A stretch of 64,000 bases of DNA from JACMQX01 sp044225675 (GTDB lineage Bacteria; Pseudomonadota; Gammaproteobacteria; Burkholderiales; Burkholderiaceae_C). Made by a program: the position numbers and the translations under genes. Positions 34,763 through 44,141 of the stretch are shown here, in pieces. Numbering within the stretch: position 1 is the stretch's first letter; every line of letters starts with the position of its first letter. A model generated the notes under the pieces. That model searched no databases. It saw nothing but the letters and a program-made list of their open reading frames with translations, and had not been told where the DNA came from. The stretch lies in the NCBI GenBank assembly GCA_044225675.1, contig JBGAIH010000008.1:89316-153315 (forward strand). The letters are read 5' to 3'.

Positions 34763-34891
34763 ACGGCGGCCGGCCAGGCCGGCAATTCCGTCCGAATGCC
34801 CGATTTCATGCGATAATCCAAGGCTTCGCGAAAAGTGCCCGGGCATGGTGCCCGAGGTGGCTGACGCACCTGACACCCTCAAGGAAACACC

Positions 34892-35170
34892 ATGGCCAAA
34901 GAAGACATCCACCCCAACTACCGTGAAGTCCTGTTCGTGGACCTGTCCAACGGCTTCCAGTTCGTGACGCGTTCGTGCGTCAGCACCAAGGAAATGGGCA
35001 AGACGGCCGACGGTCGTGAACTTCCGCTGTACAAGCTCGACACCTCGAGCGAATCGCACCCCTTCTACACCGGCACGCAGAAGTCGGTGAACGACATGGG
35101 CGGCCGCGTCGACAAGTTCTTCAAGAAGTTCGGCAAGGCGCCCGCGAAGGCAGACGCCGCCAAGGCCTGA
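34892..35170 (+). CDS. rpmE2: Ribosomal protein L31 type B
   Basis: 92 residues. The opening IHPNYREVLFVDLSNGFQFV and SSESHPFYTGTQK are diagnostic for bL31. It lacks the CxxC zinc site of type A, so it is the zinc-independent type B. AAGGAAAC precedes the ATG. The C-terminus is Ala/Lys-rich. Situated downstream of rho, as in many Burkholderiales, and followed by an intrinsic terminator. Confidence 0.97.
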   Translation: MAKEDIHPNYREVLFVDLSNGFQFVTRSCVSTKEMGKTADGRELPLYKLDTSSESHPFYTGTQKSVNDMGGRVDKFFKKFGKAPAKADAAKA

Positions 35171-35217
35171 TCTTCCCGACAGGTCGCCAGCCCGTGAAGC
35201 TGGCAGCCGACCCCCGA

Positions 35218-35247
35218 GGGCAGCCCGGTTTACCGCGCTGCCCTTTT
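35218..35247 (+). terminator. Rho-independent terminator after rpmE2
   Basis: Arms GGGCAGC (35218-35224) and GCTGCCC (35237-35243) with a 12-nt loop, followed by TTTT (35244-35247). The remaining ~195 bp up to 35442 shows no further feature I can name. Confidence 0.85.
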
Positions 35248-35442
35248 GCTTGGCTGCCCGCCCGCAAGGCCACCGTCGCAAGGCCAGCTCCATGGTGCCT
35301 GGGCTTTCGAGCCCTGCTTGCCGACCGCCTGGCTCCAATCCTTGACATCCCCTGCCAGTGCGGCCGCAGTGGATGCCCCAAGTCGATCTCGCCGCTTCCG
35401 TGACACACTCGAACTTCTGACTGCGCCTCGCACCGACACCCC

Positions 35443-37128
35443 GTGAACCAGCCCACCCCCGCCATCGTCGCCCAGAGCGCCGTGCGCCGCCTGCCGCGCC
35501 TGGCGCTGTGGCTGCTGTGCCTGGCCTACGTGCTGCCGGGTTTCTTCGGCCGCGGCCCGTGGAAGAGCGCCGACATCGCAGCCTTCGGCTACATGGCAGA
35601 ACTTGCGCGCGGCGCCTCGTCCTGGCTGCATCCGTCGCTGCTCGGGCAGGCGCCCGACGTCGAGGCCCTCGCGCCCTACTGGATCGGCGCCTGGGCCATC
35701 CAGATCGCGCCCGCCTGGATTCCCGCCGACCTGGCGGCCCGTGTGCCCTTCGCCCTCTTTCTTGCGCTGACCCTGATCGCCGCCTGGTACGGCTGCTACT
35801 ACCTGTCGCGCAGCCCGCAGGCCCAGCCCGTGGCCTTCGCCTTCGGCGGTGAAGCCTCGCCGTCGGACTACGCCCGCGCGATGGCCGATGGCAGCCTGCT
35901 GGCGCTCATCGCCACGCTCGGCCTGGCCCAGCTGTCGCATGAGACCACGCCCGCGCTGGCCCAGCTGTGCTTCACCGCGCTGATGTTCTATGCGGTCGCG
36001 GCTCTGCCGTACCGCCGGATCGGCCCGCTCGTCGGCTTTGGCATCGGCACGCTGGGCCTGGCGCTCAGCGGCGCGCCGGCGATGGCCACGCTGTTCGGTC
36101 TGGGCAGCGCAGCCATCTGTCTGCAGGACCGTGCCGATGCGGATCAGGCGCCCGCCGACCGATGGCGCCTGGCGCTTGCGCTGGCAGGGCTGACGCTCGC
36201 GGCGGCGGCTCTGGCCTGGGCCCTGGGCCAATGGCACTGGCGCATCGCGCCGTACGCCGGCTTTCGCGACTGGAAAAGCGTCGGCAAGCTGCTGCTGTGG
36301 TTCACCTGGCCGGCCTGGCCGCTGGCCTTGTGGACCCTGTGGCGCTGGCGCCGCCATCTGGGCAGCCGGCACGTGCTGCTGCCGCTGTGGTTCGCGCTGG
36401 TGGCACTGGGGACGACGCTGCTGACGGCCTCGACCGACCGCTCGCTGCTGCTCGGCCTGCCCGCCGCCGCCACGCTGGCGGCCTTCGCGCTGCCGACTCT
36501 CAAGCGCAGCGTGGCCGCGCTGATCGACTGGTTCACCCTGCTGTTCTTCAGCGGCTGTGCGCTCGTCATCTGGGTGATCTGGATCTCGATGCAGACCGGC
36601 ATTCCGGCCAAGCCCGCCGCCAACGTCGCTCGGCTGGCGCCGGGCTTTGCGCCCAGCTTCTCGCTGACGGCGTTTGGGATCGCGCTGGCTGCCACGCTGG
36701 CCTGGGCCTGGCTGGTCAAATGGCGGGCGGGTCGGCACCGCGCGGCCATCTGGAAAAGCCTGGTCCTGCCGGCGGGCGGGGCGGCACTGAGCTGGCTGCT
36801 GCTGATGACGCTGTGGCTGCCCCTGCTGAACTTCGCCCGCAGCTACGAGACGCAGGTCAAGGCCATCGTCGCGCGCATGGACACGCCGGGCTGTGCCCAG
36901 GTGCATGGCCTGAGCCGGGCCCAGCTGGCGGCACTGCGCTTTCACGGCGGCCTGGAGCTGCGCGTGGCGGGCACGGTGTCCACCTGCCCCTGGCTGATCG
37001 CCGACGCTGACGCACTGGACTCGCTCAACTCGTCGATGGACATGAAGCAGTGGTCGCTCAAGGCCAGCCTGCGCCGCCTGACCGACGAGAACGACGACGT
37101 GCTGCTGTTCCGGCGCGTGGGCCGCTGA
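35443..37128 (+). CDS. ArnT/PMT-like polytopic membrane protein (glycosyltransferase family 39-like)
   Basis: 561 residues starting at GTG 35443, with about 12 hydrophobic helices. FFGRGPWKSADIAAFGYMAE near residues 32-50 resembles the first extracytoplasmic loop of ArnT/PMT glycosyltransferases, where an acidic residue is catalytic; the typical residue there is Asp/Glu and an Asp is present (SADIA). The last 80 residues are soluble and hydrophilic. Such proteins transfer a sugar from a lipid carrier to an envelope acceptor, so lipid A or glycan modification is the obvious guess, but this is a distant match. One base separates its stop from the MATE gene start, so they form a pair. Confidence 0.65.
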   Translation: MNQPTPAIVAQSAVRRLPRLALWLLCLAYVLPGFFGRGPWKSADIAAFGYMAELARGASSWLHPSLLGQAPDVEALAPYWIGAWAIQIAPAWIPADLAARVPFALFLALTLIAAWYGCYYLSRSPQAQPVAFAFGGEASPSDYARAMADGSLLALIATLGLAQLSHETTPALAQLCFTALMFYAVAALPYRRIGPLVGFGIGTLGLALSGAPAMATLFGLGSAAICLQDRADADQAPADRWRLALALAGLTLAAAALAWALGQWHWRIAPYAGFRDWKSVGKLLLWFTWPAWPLALWTLWRWRRHLGSRHVLLPLWFALVALGTTLLTASTDRSLLLGLPAAATLAAFALPTLKRSVAALIDWFTLLFFSGCALVIWVIWISMQTGIPAKPAANVARLAPGFAPSFSLTAFGIALAATLAWAWLVKWRAGRHRAAIWKSLVLPAGGAALSWLLLMTLWLPLLNFARSYETQVKAIVARMDTPGCAQVHGLSRAQLAALRFHGGLELRVAGTVSTCPWLIADADALDSLNSSMDMKQWSLKASLRRLTDENDDVLLFRRVGR

Positions 37129-37129
37129 G

Positions 37130-38515
37130 GTGGCTGAGCCGGTGACGCAGACCTCGGGCCGCTCGGAACTGGGCGTCATCGCCCGCCATGCGGGCACGGT
37201 GCTGGTCGGCCAGCTGGCCGTGATGGCCTTCGGCGTGACCGACACCATCGTCGCGGGCCGCTACTCGGAAGCCTCGCTGGCCGCGCTGTCGGTCGGCGCC
37301 GCGATCTTCATCAGCGTCTTCGTGGCGCTCAACGGCGTGCTGCAGGCCCTGCTGCCCGTCTGGGCCGAGCTGCGCGGCGCGGGCCGCCATGCCGAGGTGG
37401 GCCGCTCCTGGCGCCAGGCGCTCTACCTGTGCGCGATCACCATCGCGCTGGGCATGGCCGTTCTGCTGTTTCCCGCGCCCATGCTCGCCTGGGCCGAGGT
37501 CCCGCCCGCCCTGCGCGGGGAAGTCACGCGCTACCTGGCCGTGCTGGCGCTGGCCCTGGCGCCCTCCCTGGTGTTCCGCATGTACGGCACGCTGAACCAG
37601 AGCCTGGGCCATCCGCGGCTCGTCACCTGGCTGCAGATCGGCTCGCTGGCCGTCAAGGTGCCGCTGTCGATCTGGTTCACCTTCGGCGGCCTCGGGCTCG
37701 ATGCCCACGGCGCGGTCGGCTGCGCCTGGGCCACGCTGGCGGTCAACTACCTGATGCTCGCGGTCGCCCTGTGGATGCTGCGCACGCAGGACATCTACCG
37801 ACCCTACCGCATCTGGCAGCGCATTGAGCCGCCGGACGGGGCGCGCATCCGGGCCTTTGCGCGGCTGGGCGTGCCGGGCGGACTCGCGATCCTGGTGGAG
37901 GTGACGTCCTTCACGCTGATGGCCCTGTTCATCGCACGCCAGGGCGTGACCGCCGCCGCCAGCCATCAGATCGCCTCCAACCTCACGGCCGTGCTCTACA
38001 TGATGCCGCTGTCGCTGGGCCTGGCCACGAGTTCGCGGGTGAGCTGGTGGCTGGGCGCGGGCAATCCGGCCATGGCACGGTCAGCGGTCCGCACCGGCTT
38101 CCGGCTGGTGCTGCTGGGCGCGCTGCTGTCGGCGGGGCTCGTCTTTGCCGCGCGCGACATGATCGCTTCCATCTATTCGGCCAATCCGGTGGTCGCTGCC
38201 ACGGCGGCGGGACTGCTCGGCTGGGTGGCGCTCTACCACCTGGCCGATGCGACGCAGGCGCTGTGCATCTTCCTGCTGCGCTGCTTCCGCGTGACGGTGG
38301 CCCCGCTCGTGGTCTATGGCGTGCTGCTGTGGGGAGTGGGACTGTCGGGCGGCTATGTCATGGCCTACCGGGGCCTGGCGGGCTGGCCGCCTCAGCCGAG
38401 TCCGGCCACGTTCTGGATCGCCAGTGCCGTGGCCCTGGCGCTGACCTCGCTCATTTTTGTGCTGCTGCTGTGGCGTGCGATGCGTCACCCGCCAGTGCCG
38501 CCGCAGGCACCATAG
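37130..38515 (+). CDS. MATE-family efflux transporter
   Basis: 461 residues from GTG 37130, one base after the previous stop. Two six-helix halves with repeated MATE signatures: VLVGQLAVMAFGVTDTIVAG at the start, RYSEASLAALSVGAAIF, and in the second half AASHQIASNLTAVLYMMPLS, LGLATSSRVSWWLGAGNPAM. These exporters use Na+ or H+ gradients to expel cationic compounds. The last 65 bp overlap, tail to tail, the end of phoR on the other strand. Confidence 0.93.
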   Translation: MAEPVTQTSGRSELGVIARHAGTVLVGQLAVMAFGVTDTIVAGRYSEASLAALSVGAAIFISVFVALNGVLQALLPVWAELRGAGRHAEVGRSWRQALYLCAITIALGMAVLLFPAPMLAWAEVPPALRGEVTRYLAVLALALAPSLVFRMYGTLNQSLGHPRLVTWLQIGSLAVKVPLSIWFTFGGLGLDAHGAVGCAWATLAVNYLMLAVALWMLRTQDIYRPYRIWQRIEPPDGARIRAFARLGVPGGLAILVEVTSFTLMALFIARQGVTAAASHQIASNLTAVLYMMPLSLGLATSSRVSWWLGAGNPAMARSAVRTGFRLVLLGALLSAGLVFAARDMIASIYSANPVVAATAAGLLGWVALYHLADATQALCIFLLRCFRVTVAPLVVYGVLLWGVGLSGGYVMAYRGLAGWPPQPSPATFWIASAVALALTSLIFVLLLWRAMRHPPVPPQAP

Positions 38516-39857
38516 ACGCCGGTGCGGGCACGGCGGGCAGCCGGATCCGGCTGGCCGGCAGCACGAAGGCGAAACGCGAGCCCTGGCCCGGCGTGCTGTC
38601 GATGCGCAGCTCGCCGCCGTGGCGCTGCACCACGTGCTTGACGATCGCCAGACCCAGCCCGGTGCCGCCGGTTTCGCGCGAGCGGCTGCGGTCCACACGG
38701 TAGAAGCGCTCTGTCAGACGCGGAATGTGCTCCGGCGCAATGCCGGGCCCGCCGTCGACCACGGCAAACTCCGCGCGCCCGTCGGGCAGCACCTCCCAGC
38801 TCACCTGGATCGACTCTCCGGCCGGGGTGTAGCGCACCGCATTGCTCACCAGATTGGACATCGCACTGAGCAGCTCCGACTGCGAGCCCGACACTTCGCA
38901 GGCCGTGCGGCAGCGGAACTCCAGCGCATGGCTGTCGGCCGTGAGCAGTTGCGAGAGCTCGCGCCCCTCCTGCTCGCACTGCGCCATCAGCGCGGCGGCC
39001 TGCACCCAGTCGCCCGCGCCCGGCAGCGGGCTGCCCTCCAGCCGCGACAGCGTCAAGAGGTCGTTCACCAGGGTCTGCATGCGCTGCGCCTGCTGCGACA
39101 TCATGCCCAGGTAGCGGGACCGGTCCTCGGCATTGAGCGGCAGCGTCTGCAGTGTCTCCACGAAGCCGCTGAGCACCGTCAGCGGCGTGCGGATCTCGTG
39201 CGACACGTTGGCCACGAAGTCGCGCCGCATCGCGTCGGCCTGCTCCAGCGCCGTCACGTCGCGCGAGATGAGCAGACGCCGGCCCTCGCCATACGGGTGC
39301 AGCTGGGCCGAGATGCGCACCGGGCGGCCCACCGCGCTGGCACGGCCCATGAGCACGATCTCCTGCGTGAAGTCGTCGCCCGCGTAATAGGCGGCAAAGC
39401 CCGGATCGCGCACGAGGTTGCCGATGAGCTGCAGCTTGTCGCGCTCGGCGTCGAAGCCAAAGTGGCTCGCCGCCGTCTGGTTGCACCACTCGATGCGGCC
39501 TTCATCGTCGAGCAGCACCACGCCGTTGGGCGAGGCCTGGATCGCAGAGAGGAATTCCTGCAGCCGGGCTTCGGCCTCGCGCGTCTGCTGCTCGCGGTTG
39601 CGCAGCAGGCGGCGCGTGCGGTCCGACACCTCGCCCCAGACACCGCGCATGGCCGGCGCATCGCGGGACTCGCCGCCGCGCAGCCACTTGAGCACCCGCG
39701 CGCCGCGCAGCAGGTCGATCAGCACCCAGGCTGCGCCGCCCAGCACGACGCCGGCCAGCGCACCCGGCCAGTTCGCAATCCAGCTGCCGGGCAGCCACCA
39801 CCCCACCAGGCCGCCGACCAGCTGCAGCAGGACGAAGGTGCTCAGGCGCAGCAGCAT
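38451..39857 (-). CDS. phoR: Phosphate-responsive sensor kinase PhoR
   Basis: 468 residues. Two N-terminal hydrophobic segments (TFVLLQLVGGLVGWWLPGSW, ALAGVVLGGAAWVLIDLL) are followed by a basic linker and a PAS domain (LSAIQASPNGVVLLDDEGRI). The DHp helix holds VSHEIRTPLTVLSGF with the phospho-accepting His, and the catalytic domain has NLVSNAVRYTP (N box), DGGPGIAPEHIPRLTERFYR (G1) and ETGGTGLGLAIVKHV (G2). Its kinase activity is held off by PstSCAB-PhoU at high phosphate. It follows phoB by 37 bp. Its 3' end overlaps the MATE gene on the opposite strand by 65 bp. Confidence 0.95.
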   Translation of the reverse strand: MLLRLSTFVLLQLVGGLVGWWLPGSWIANWPGALAGVVLGGAAWVLIDLLRGARVLKWLRGGESRDAPAMRGVWGEVSDRTRRLLRNREQQTREAEARLQEFLSAIQASPNGVVLLDDEGRIEWCNQTAASHFGFDAERDKLQLIGNLVRDPGFAAYYAGDDFTQEIVLMGRASAVGRPVRISAQLHPYGEGRRLLISRDVTALEQADAMRRDFVANVSHEIRTPLTVLSGFVETLQTLPLNAEDRSRYLGMMSQQAQRMQTLVNDLLTLSRLEGSPLPGAGDWVQAAALMAQCEQEGRELSQLLTADSHALEFRCRTACEVSGSQSELLSAMSNLVSNAVRYTPAGESIQVSWEVLPDGRAEFAVVDGGPGIAPEHIPRLTERFYRVDRSRSRETGGTGLGLAIVKHVVQRHGGELRIDSTPGQGSRFAFVLPASRIRLPAVPAPASMVPAAALAGDASHATAAAQK

Positions 39858-39894
39858 GGCGTGATCGGAGCCGGGCTCCCGGCGAATGGACGCA

Positions 39895-40602
39895 TCAGGC
39901 CTGCGCCGCCACCTGGGGCTGTGAGGTCAGCCGGTAGCCCGCGCCGCGCACCGTCTCCACCATGGCGCCGGCGGCGCCCAGCGCCTCGCGCAGGCGCTTG
40001 ACGTGCACGTCCACCGTCCGCTCCTCGATGAACACATGGTCGCCCCACACCTTGTCGAGCAGCTGGGCGCGGCTGTGGACGCGCTCCGAATGCTTCATGA
40101 GGTAATTGAGCAGCTTGAACTCCGTCGGCCCGACCTTCAGGGGCTGGCCGTTCCACGACACGCGATGCGTCGCGGTGTCGAGCACCAGGCCGGCGATGGC
40201 CACGCTTTCGGTCGACTGCTCGGGCGCGCGGCGGCGCAGCACGGCGCGGATTCGCGCCAGCAGCTCCTGCGTGGAAAACGGCTTGGTGATGTAGTCGTCG
40301 GCCCCCGCATCCAGGCCGGCCACCTTGTCGGGCTCATCGCCGCGTGCCGTGAGCATGAGGATGGGAACGGCCTTGCTGCGTGCGTCGGCGCGCCACTTGC
40401 GCGCCAGCACCAGGCCGCTTTGGCCCGGCAGCATCCAGTCGAGCAGGATCACGTCGGGCAGCACCGCGTCCAGCTCGCGCTGGGCCGACGCGCCGTCCTC
40501 CGCCCAGATCGGCGAAAAGCCGTTGTGGCGCAGATTGACGGCGATCAGCTCGGCGATGGCCGGCTCGTCTTCGACGATGAGGACACGAGGCAGGTTCTTC
40601 AT
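39895..40602 (-). CDS. phoB: Phosphate regulon response regulator PhoB
   Basis: 235 residues from the ATG at 40602 (GGGAGG 6 nt upstream). Receiver domain: VEDEPAIAELI acidic pocket, ILLDWMLPGQSG with the phospho-Asp near residue 53, and YITKPFSTQELLARI with the conserved Lys. The OmpR-type winged helix holds VGPTEFKLLNYLMKHSERVH, VWGDHVFIEERTVDVHVKRL and RGAGYRL. PhoB binds TGTCA-type direct repeats spaced 11 nt apart; such repeats are present at several places in this window (45234, 45306, 54209-54246, 57317-57353). Confidence 0.97.
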   Translation of the reverse strand: MKNLPRVLIVEDEPAIAELIAVNLRHNGFSPIWAEDGASAQRELDAVLPDVILLDWMLPGQSGLVLARKWRADARSKAVPILMLTARGDEPDKVAGLDAGADDYITKPFSTQELLARIRAVLRRRAPEQSTESVAIAGLVLDTATHRVSWNGQPLKVGPTEFKLLNYLMKHSERVHSRAQLLDKVWGDHVFIEERTVDVHVKRLREALGAAGAMVETVRGAGYRLTSQPQVAAQA

Positions 40603-40618
40603 GAAGGCCTCCCGGGAT

Positions 40619-41320
40619 TCACTGGACCGCGGATTCGATCTTCTCCATCGAAGTATGGCGCACATCCGCGCCCTTGACGATGTAGATGATGAACTCCGCG
40701 ATGTTCTTCGCGTGGTCGCCGATGCGCTCGATCGCCTTGGCCAGGAACAGCAGGTCGAGGCTGGCCGAGATCGTGCGCGGGTCTTCCATCATGTAGGTGA
40801 TGAGTTTGCGCACGAAGCCGTCGAACTCCTTGTCGATCTGGTCGTCTTCCTTGAGGATCGACACTGCGGCCGCCGTATCCAGGCGGGCAAAGGCGTCGAG
40901 CGCCTTGCGCAGCAGGCCCGAGGCGAGGTCAGCTGCGATGCGCAGGTCCGACGACGGCAGCGAGCGCGCCGCGCCGCTTTGCACGATGGACTTGACCATG
41001 CGCGCGATCTTGTTGGCCTCGTCGCCCACGCGCTCGAGGTTGGCGGTGGTCTTGGAGATCGCCATCAGCAGGCGCAGGTCGCGCGCCGTGGGCTGGCGCC
41101 GCGCGATGATGGACGACAGGTCGCGGTCGATCTCGACCTCCATCGCATTGACGCGGTTCTCGTTCTCGATCACGTGGTCGGCCACCTCGGCGCTGAACTG
41201 CGACAGCGCGTAGATTGCCTGCTGGATCTGCGACTCGACCAGGCCGCCGAGCTCCATGACGCGGGAGGAAACGCCGTTGAGTTCGCTGTCGAACTGGGTG
41301 GAGAGATGTTTGTCGGGCAT
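40619..41320 (-). CDS. phoU: Phosphate signalling protein PhoU
   Basis: 233 residues, all helical, with the two PhoU metal-binding signatures: NLERVGDEANKIARMV near residue 93 and AIERIGDHAKNIAEFI near residue 200. The length and double three-helix-bundle pattern are standard. PhoU links the Pst transporter to PhoR and restrains uptake. Sits between pstB and phoB in the operon, with short gaps of 18 and 16 bp. Confidence 0.97.
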   Translation of the reverse strand: MPDKHLSTQFDSELNGVSSRVMELGGLVESQIQQAIYALSQFSAEVADHVIENENRVNAMEVEIDRDLSSIIARRQPTARDLRLLMAISKTTANLERVGDEANKIARMVKSIVQSGAARSLPSSDLRIAADLASGLLRKALDAFARLDTAAAVSILKEDDQIDKEFDGFVRKLITYMMEDPRTISASLDLLFLAKAIERIGDHAKNIAEFIIYIVKGADVRHTSMEKIESAVQ

Positions 41321-41338
41321 GGGATGTCCTTGCTTGGC

Positions 41339-42118
41339 TCAGCCGAAGCGGCCGGTAATGTAGTCCTCGGTCTCCTTGCGCTTGGGCTTGAAGAACAGCT
41401 GCTCGGTCTCGCCGAACTCCACCAGGTCGCCCAGGTACATGTAGGCCGTGTAGTCGCTGCAGCGGGCGGCCTGCTGCATGTTGTGCGTCACGATGACCAC
41501 GGTGTAGTCGTTCTTCAGCTCGGCGATCAGCTCCTCGATCTTGGCGGTGGAGATCGGATCGAGCGCGGAGCAAGGCTCGTCGAGCAGCAGCACCTCGGGC
41601 TTGATGGCGATGCCGCGCGCGATGCACAGCCGCTGCTGCTGCCCGCCCGACAGGCCGGCGCCGCTCTGGCCGAGCTTGTCCTTCACCTCGGTCCACAGCG
41701 CGGCCTTGCGCAGCGCCCATTCGACGCGCTCGTCCATGTCGGCCGGGCTCAGGTCCTCGAACAGCTTCACGCCGAAGGCCACGTTGTCGTAGATCGACAT
41801 CGGGAAGGGCGTGGGCTTCTGGAACACCATGCCGACCTTGGCGCGGATCAGTGCCACATCCTTTTTTGAGGTGAGCAGGTTCTCGCCGTCGAGCACGATG
41901 TCGCCTTCGGCGCGCTGCTCGGGGTAGAGCTCGAACATGCGGTTGAAGGTGCGCAGCAGCGTCGACTTGCCGCAACCGGACGGGCCGATGAAGGCTGTGA
42001 CCTTCTTCTCGGGGATCTCCAGGTTGATGTTCTTCAGCGCATGGAACTTGCCGTAGTAGAAGTTCAGGTTCTTGACCGAGATCTTGGAGCCGGCCTGCTG
42101 GTTGGTGATGGCGTTCAT
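41339..42118 (-). CDS. pstB: Phosphate ABC transporter ATPase PstB
   Basis: 259 residues from the ATG at 42118; a longer frame into pstA was rejected. Walker A IGPSGCGKSTLLR, Q loop GMVFQKPTPFPMSI, signature LSGGQQQRLCIARGIA, Walker B VLLLDEPCSALDPIS and switch His VIVTHNMQQAAR are all intact. KNLNFYYGKFHALKNINLEI is the usual PstB opening. Drives high-affinity phosphate import with PstC and PstA. Confidence 0.98.
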   Translation of the reverse strand: MNAITNQQAGSKISVKNLNFYYGKFHALKNINLEIPEKKVTAFIGPSGCGKSTLLRTFNRMFELYPEQRAEGDIVLDGENLLTSKKDVALIRAKVGMVFQKPTPFPMSIYDNVAFGVKLFEDLSPADMDERVEWALRKAALWTEVKDKLGQSGAGLSGGQQQRLCIARGIAIKPEVLLLDEPCSALDPISTAKIEELIAELKNDYTVVIVTHNMQQAARCSDYTAYMYLGDLVEFGETEQLFFKPKRKETEDYITGRFG

Positions 42119-42144
42119 GTCTTGTTCCTTCGATAGCGGCCGCG

Positions 42145-43029
42145 TCAGGCCTTGTTGCGGGTCAGGACGCGGGCCAGGATGTTCAGGCCGAGCACGGCGA
42201 CGGTGATCAGGAACACGCCGGCCCAGGCCAGCTGCTGCCAGTTCTCGTACGGGCTCATGGCGAACTTGAAGATGGTCACGGGCAGGCTGGCCATCGGCTC
42301 GCCCAGGCTGGAGGTCCAGAACTGGTTGTTGAGCGCGGTGAACAGCAGCGGCGCCGTCTCGCCCGAGATGCGGGCCACGGCGAGCAGCAGGCCCGTCACG
42401 ACGCCGGCGCGTGCGGCACGCAGCGTGATGCTGACGATGACCTTCCATTTGGGCGTGCCAAGCGCGTAGGCCGCTTCGCGCAGCGCCGAGGGCACGAGCT
42501 GCAGCATGTTCTCGGTGGTGCGGATCACCACCGGAATCACGATCAGCGCCAGCGCGATGATGCCGGCCGCGCCCGAATACGTCTTGAAGCGCGCGACGAT
42601 CACCGCGTAGACGAACAGGCCGATCACGATCGAGGGCGCCGACAGCAGGATGTCGTTGACGAAGCGCGTGGTGTTGGCCAGCCAGTCCTTGCTGCCATAT
42701 TCGGCCAGGTAGATGCCGGCCATGATGCCGATGGGCGTGCCCACGAAGGTCGCGAGCGTCACCATCAGGAACGAGCCGTAGAGCGCATTGGCCAGGCCAC
42801 CGACGTCATTGGGCGCCGGGGTCATCTGTGTGAACAGGCCCAGCGAGAGGCCGCCCACACCCAGGCGAACCGTCTCGAACAGGATCCAGATCAGCCAGAA
42901 CAGGCCGAATGCCATCGCCGCCAGCGACAGCGTGAGCGCCACATTGTTCAGGCGCTTGCGGCGGGCGAACTTGGCCTCGCGCGCGGCGGCGGCGTCCGCC
43001 GCCTTGATGAGGGCTGCGCCCGTGCTCAT
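42145..43029 (-). CDS. pstA: Phosphate ABC transporter permease PstA
   Basis: 294 residues with about six transmembrane helices after a 35-residue cytoplasmic N-terminus. The EAA-type loop is visible as REAAYALGTPKWKVIVSITL. GIMAGIYLAEYGSKDWLANT and GETAPLLFTALNN are typical PstA. Its ATG overlaps the pstC stop (43026-43029). Confidence 0.97.
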   Translation of the reverse strand: MSTGAALIKAADAAAAREAKFARRKRLNNVALTLSLAAMAFGLFWLIWILFETVRLGVGGLSLGLFTQMTPAPNDVGGLANALYGSFLMVTLATFVGTPIGIMAGIYLAEYGSKDWLANTTRFVNDILLSAPSIVIGLFVYAVIVARFKTYSGAAGIIALALIVIPVVIRTTENMLQLVPSALREAAYALGTPKWKVIVSITLRAARAGVVTGLLLAVARISGETAPLLFTALNNQFWTSSLGEPMASLPVTIFKFAMSPYENWQQLAWAGVFLITVAVLGLNILARVLTRNKA

Positions 43030-44069
43030 GACTTGGTTCCTTCACTCTTGCGCAGCTGCGCGAGCAGCAGCTTGGACAGCGACAGCACCACGAAGGTGAT
43101 GAAGAACAGCACGAGGCCGAGGTAGAACAGCGAGGCCTGGTGCAGGCCCGAAGCCGCCTCGGCAAACTCGTTGGCCAGGGCCGAGGTGATGCTGTTGGCC
43201 GCCTCGAACAGGCTCAGCGAATTGAGCTGGTTGGTGTTGCCGATCACGAAGGTGATGGCCATGGTCTCGCCCAAGGCACGGCCCAGGCCGAGCATGATGC
43301 CGCCGACCACGCCGCCCTTGGTGTAGGGCAGCACGACCTTGAACATCACCTCCCAGGTGGTGGAGCCGAGCCCGTAGGCCGACTCCTTGAGCAGGGGGGG
43401 CGTGACCTCGAACACGTCGCGCATCACCGAGGCGATGAACGGGATGATCATGATCGCCAGGATGATGCCACCCGACAGGATGCCGATGCCCACCGGCGGC
43501 CCCGATACCAGGGCGCCCAGGTAGGGCACGTTGCCGACCAGTGCCTGCAGCGGCTGCTGCACATAGGTCGCGAGAATCGGGCCGAACACCAGCAGGCCCC
43601 ACATGCCGTACACGATCGAGGGCACGGCGGCCAGCAGTTCGATGGCGGTGCCCAGCGGGCGCTTGAGCCAGGCCGGCGACAGTTCGGTGAGGAACAGCGC
43701 GATGCCGAAGCTCACCGGCACGGCGATCAGCAAGGCGATGAACGAGGTGGCCAGCGTGCCGTAGATCATCACCAGGCCGCCGTATTCATTCTGCACCGGG
43801 TCCCAGGTGCTGCTGACCAGGAAGCCGAGGCCGAACTTCTCGATGGCCGGCCAGGCGCCCACCACGAGCGAACCGAGAATGCCCACCAGCAGCGCCAGCG
43901 TCAGCCAGGCTGCGCCTTTGGCGGCCCAGCCGAAGAGCCGGTCGGCCAGGGGACCGAAATTCACCTGATTGCGCGCGGGCGGAGTGCTCATGGCTTGGCC
44001 GCGGTCCTTGCCGGCGGATTTGCCGGGCAATTCATAGGAATCCGCTTGGGCTGGAAGTGTAGAGGACAC
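43026..44069 (-). CDS. pstC: Phosphate ABC transporter permease PstC
   Basis: 347 residues if started at GTG 44069, preferred because GAGGG lies 8 nt upstream; the ATG at 43991 would give 321 residues with a weaker site. About six transmembrane helices follow a hydrophilic 45-residue N-terminus. VPSIVYGMWGLLVFGPIL and LKESAYGLGSTTWEVMFKVV (EAA loop) with GRALGETMAITFVIGN are diagnostic. Separated from pstS by 72 bp that hold a stem-loop. Confidence 0.96.
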   Translation of the reverse strand: MSSTLPAQADSYELPGKSAGKDRGQAMSTPPARNQVNFGPLADRLFGWAAKGAAWLTLALLVGILGSLVVGAWPAIEKFGLGFLVSSTWDPVQNEYGGLVMIYGTLATSFIALLIAVPVSFGIALFLTELSPAWLKRPLGTAIELLAAVPSIVYGMWGLLVFGPILATYVQQPLQALVGNVPYLGALVSGPPVGIGILSGGIILAIMIIPFIASVMRDVFEVTPPLLKESAYGLGSTTWEVMFKVVLPYTKGGVVGGIMLGLGRALGETMAITFVIGNTNQLNSLSLFEAANSITSALANEFAEAASGLHQASLFYLGLVLFFITFVVLSLSKLLLAQLRKSEGTKS

Positions 44070-44095
44070 GTTGGAATCCCTCGTGGTTCTTGTGG

Positions 44096-44129
44096 CTGCC
44101 GGCGCCCGCCCCCCGCGGTCGGCCGGCAG
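44096..44129 (-). other. Stem-loop in the pstS-pstC gap
   Basis: Perfect 8-bp arms CTGCCGGC (44096-44103) and GCCGGCAG (44122-44129) in the 72-bp gap between pstS and pstC. A GC-rich stem without a T-run, in the place where binding-protein messages are commonly stabilised or partly terminated to give more receptor than permease. Confidence 0.55.
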
Positions 44130-44141
44130 GCAACTTTCAGC

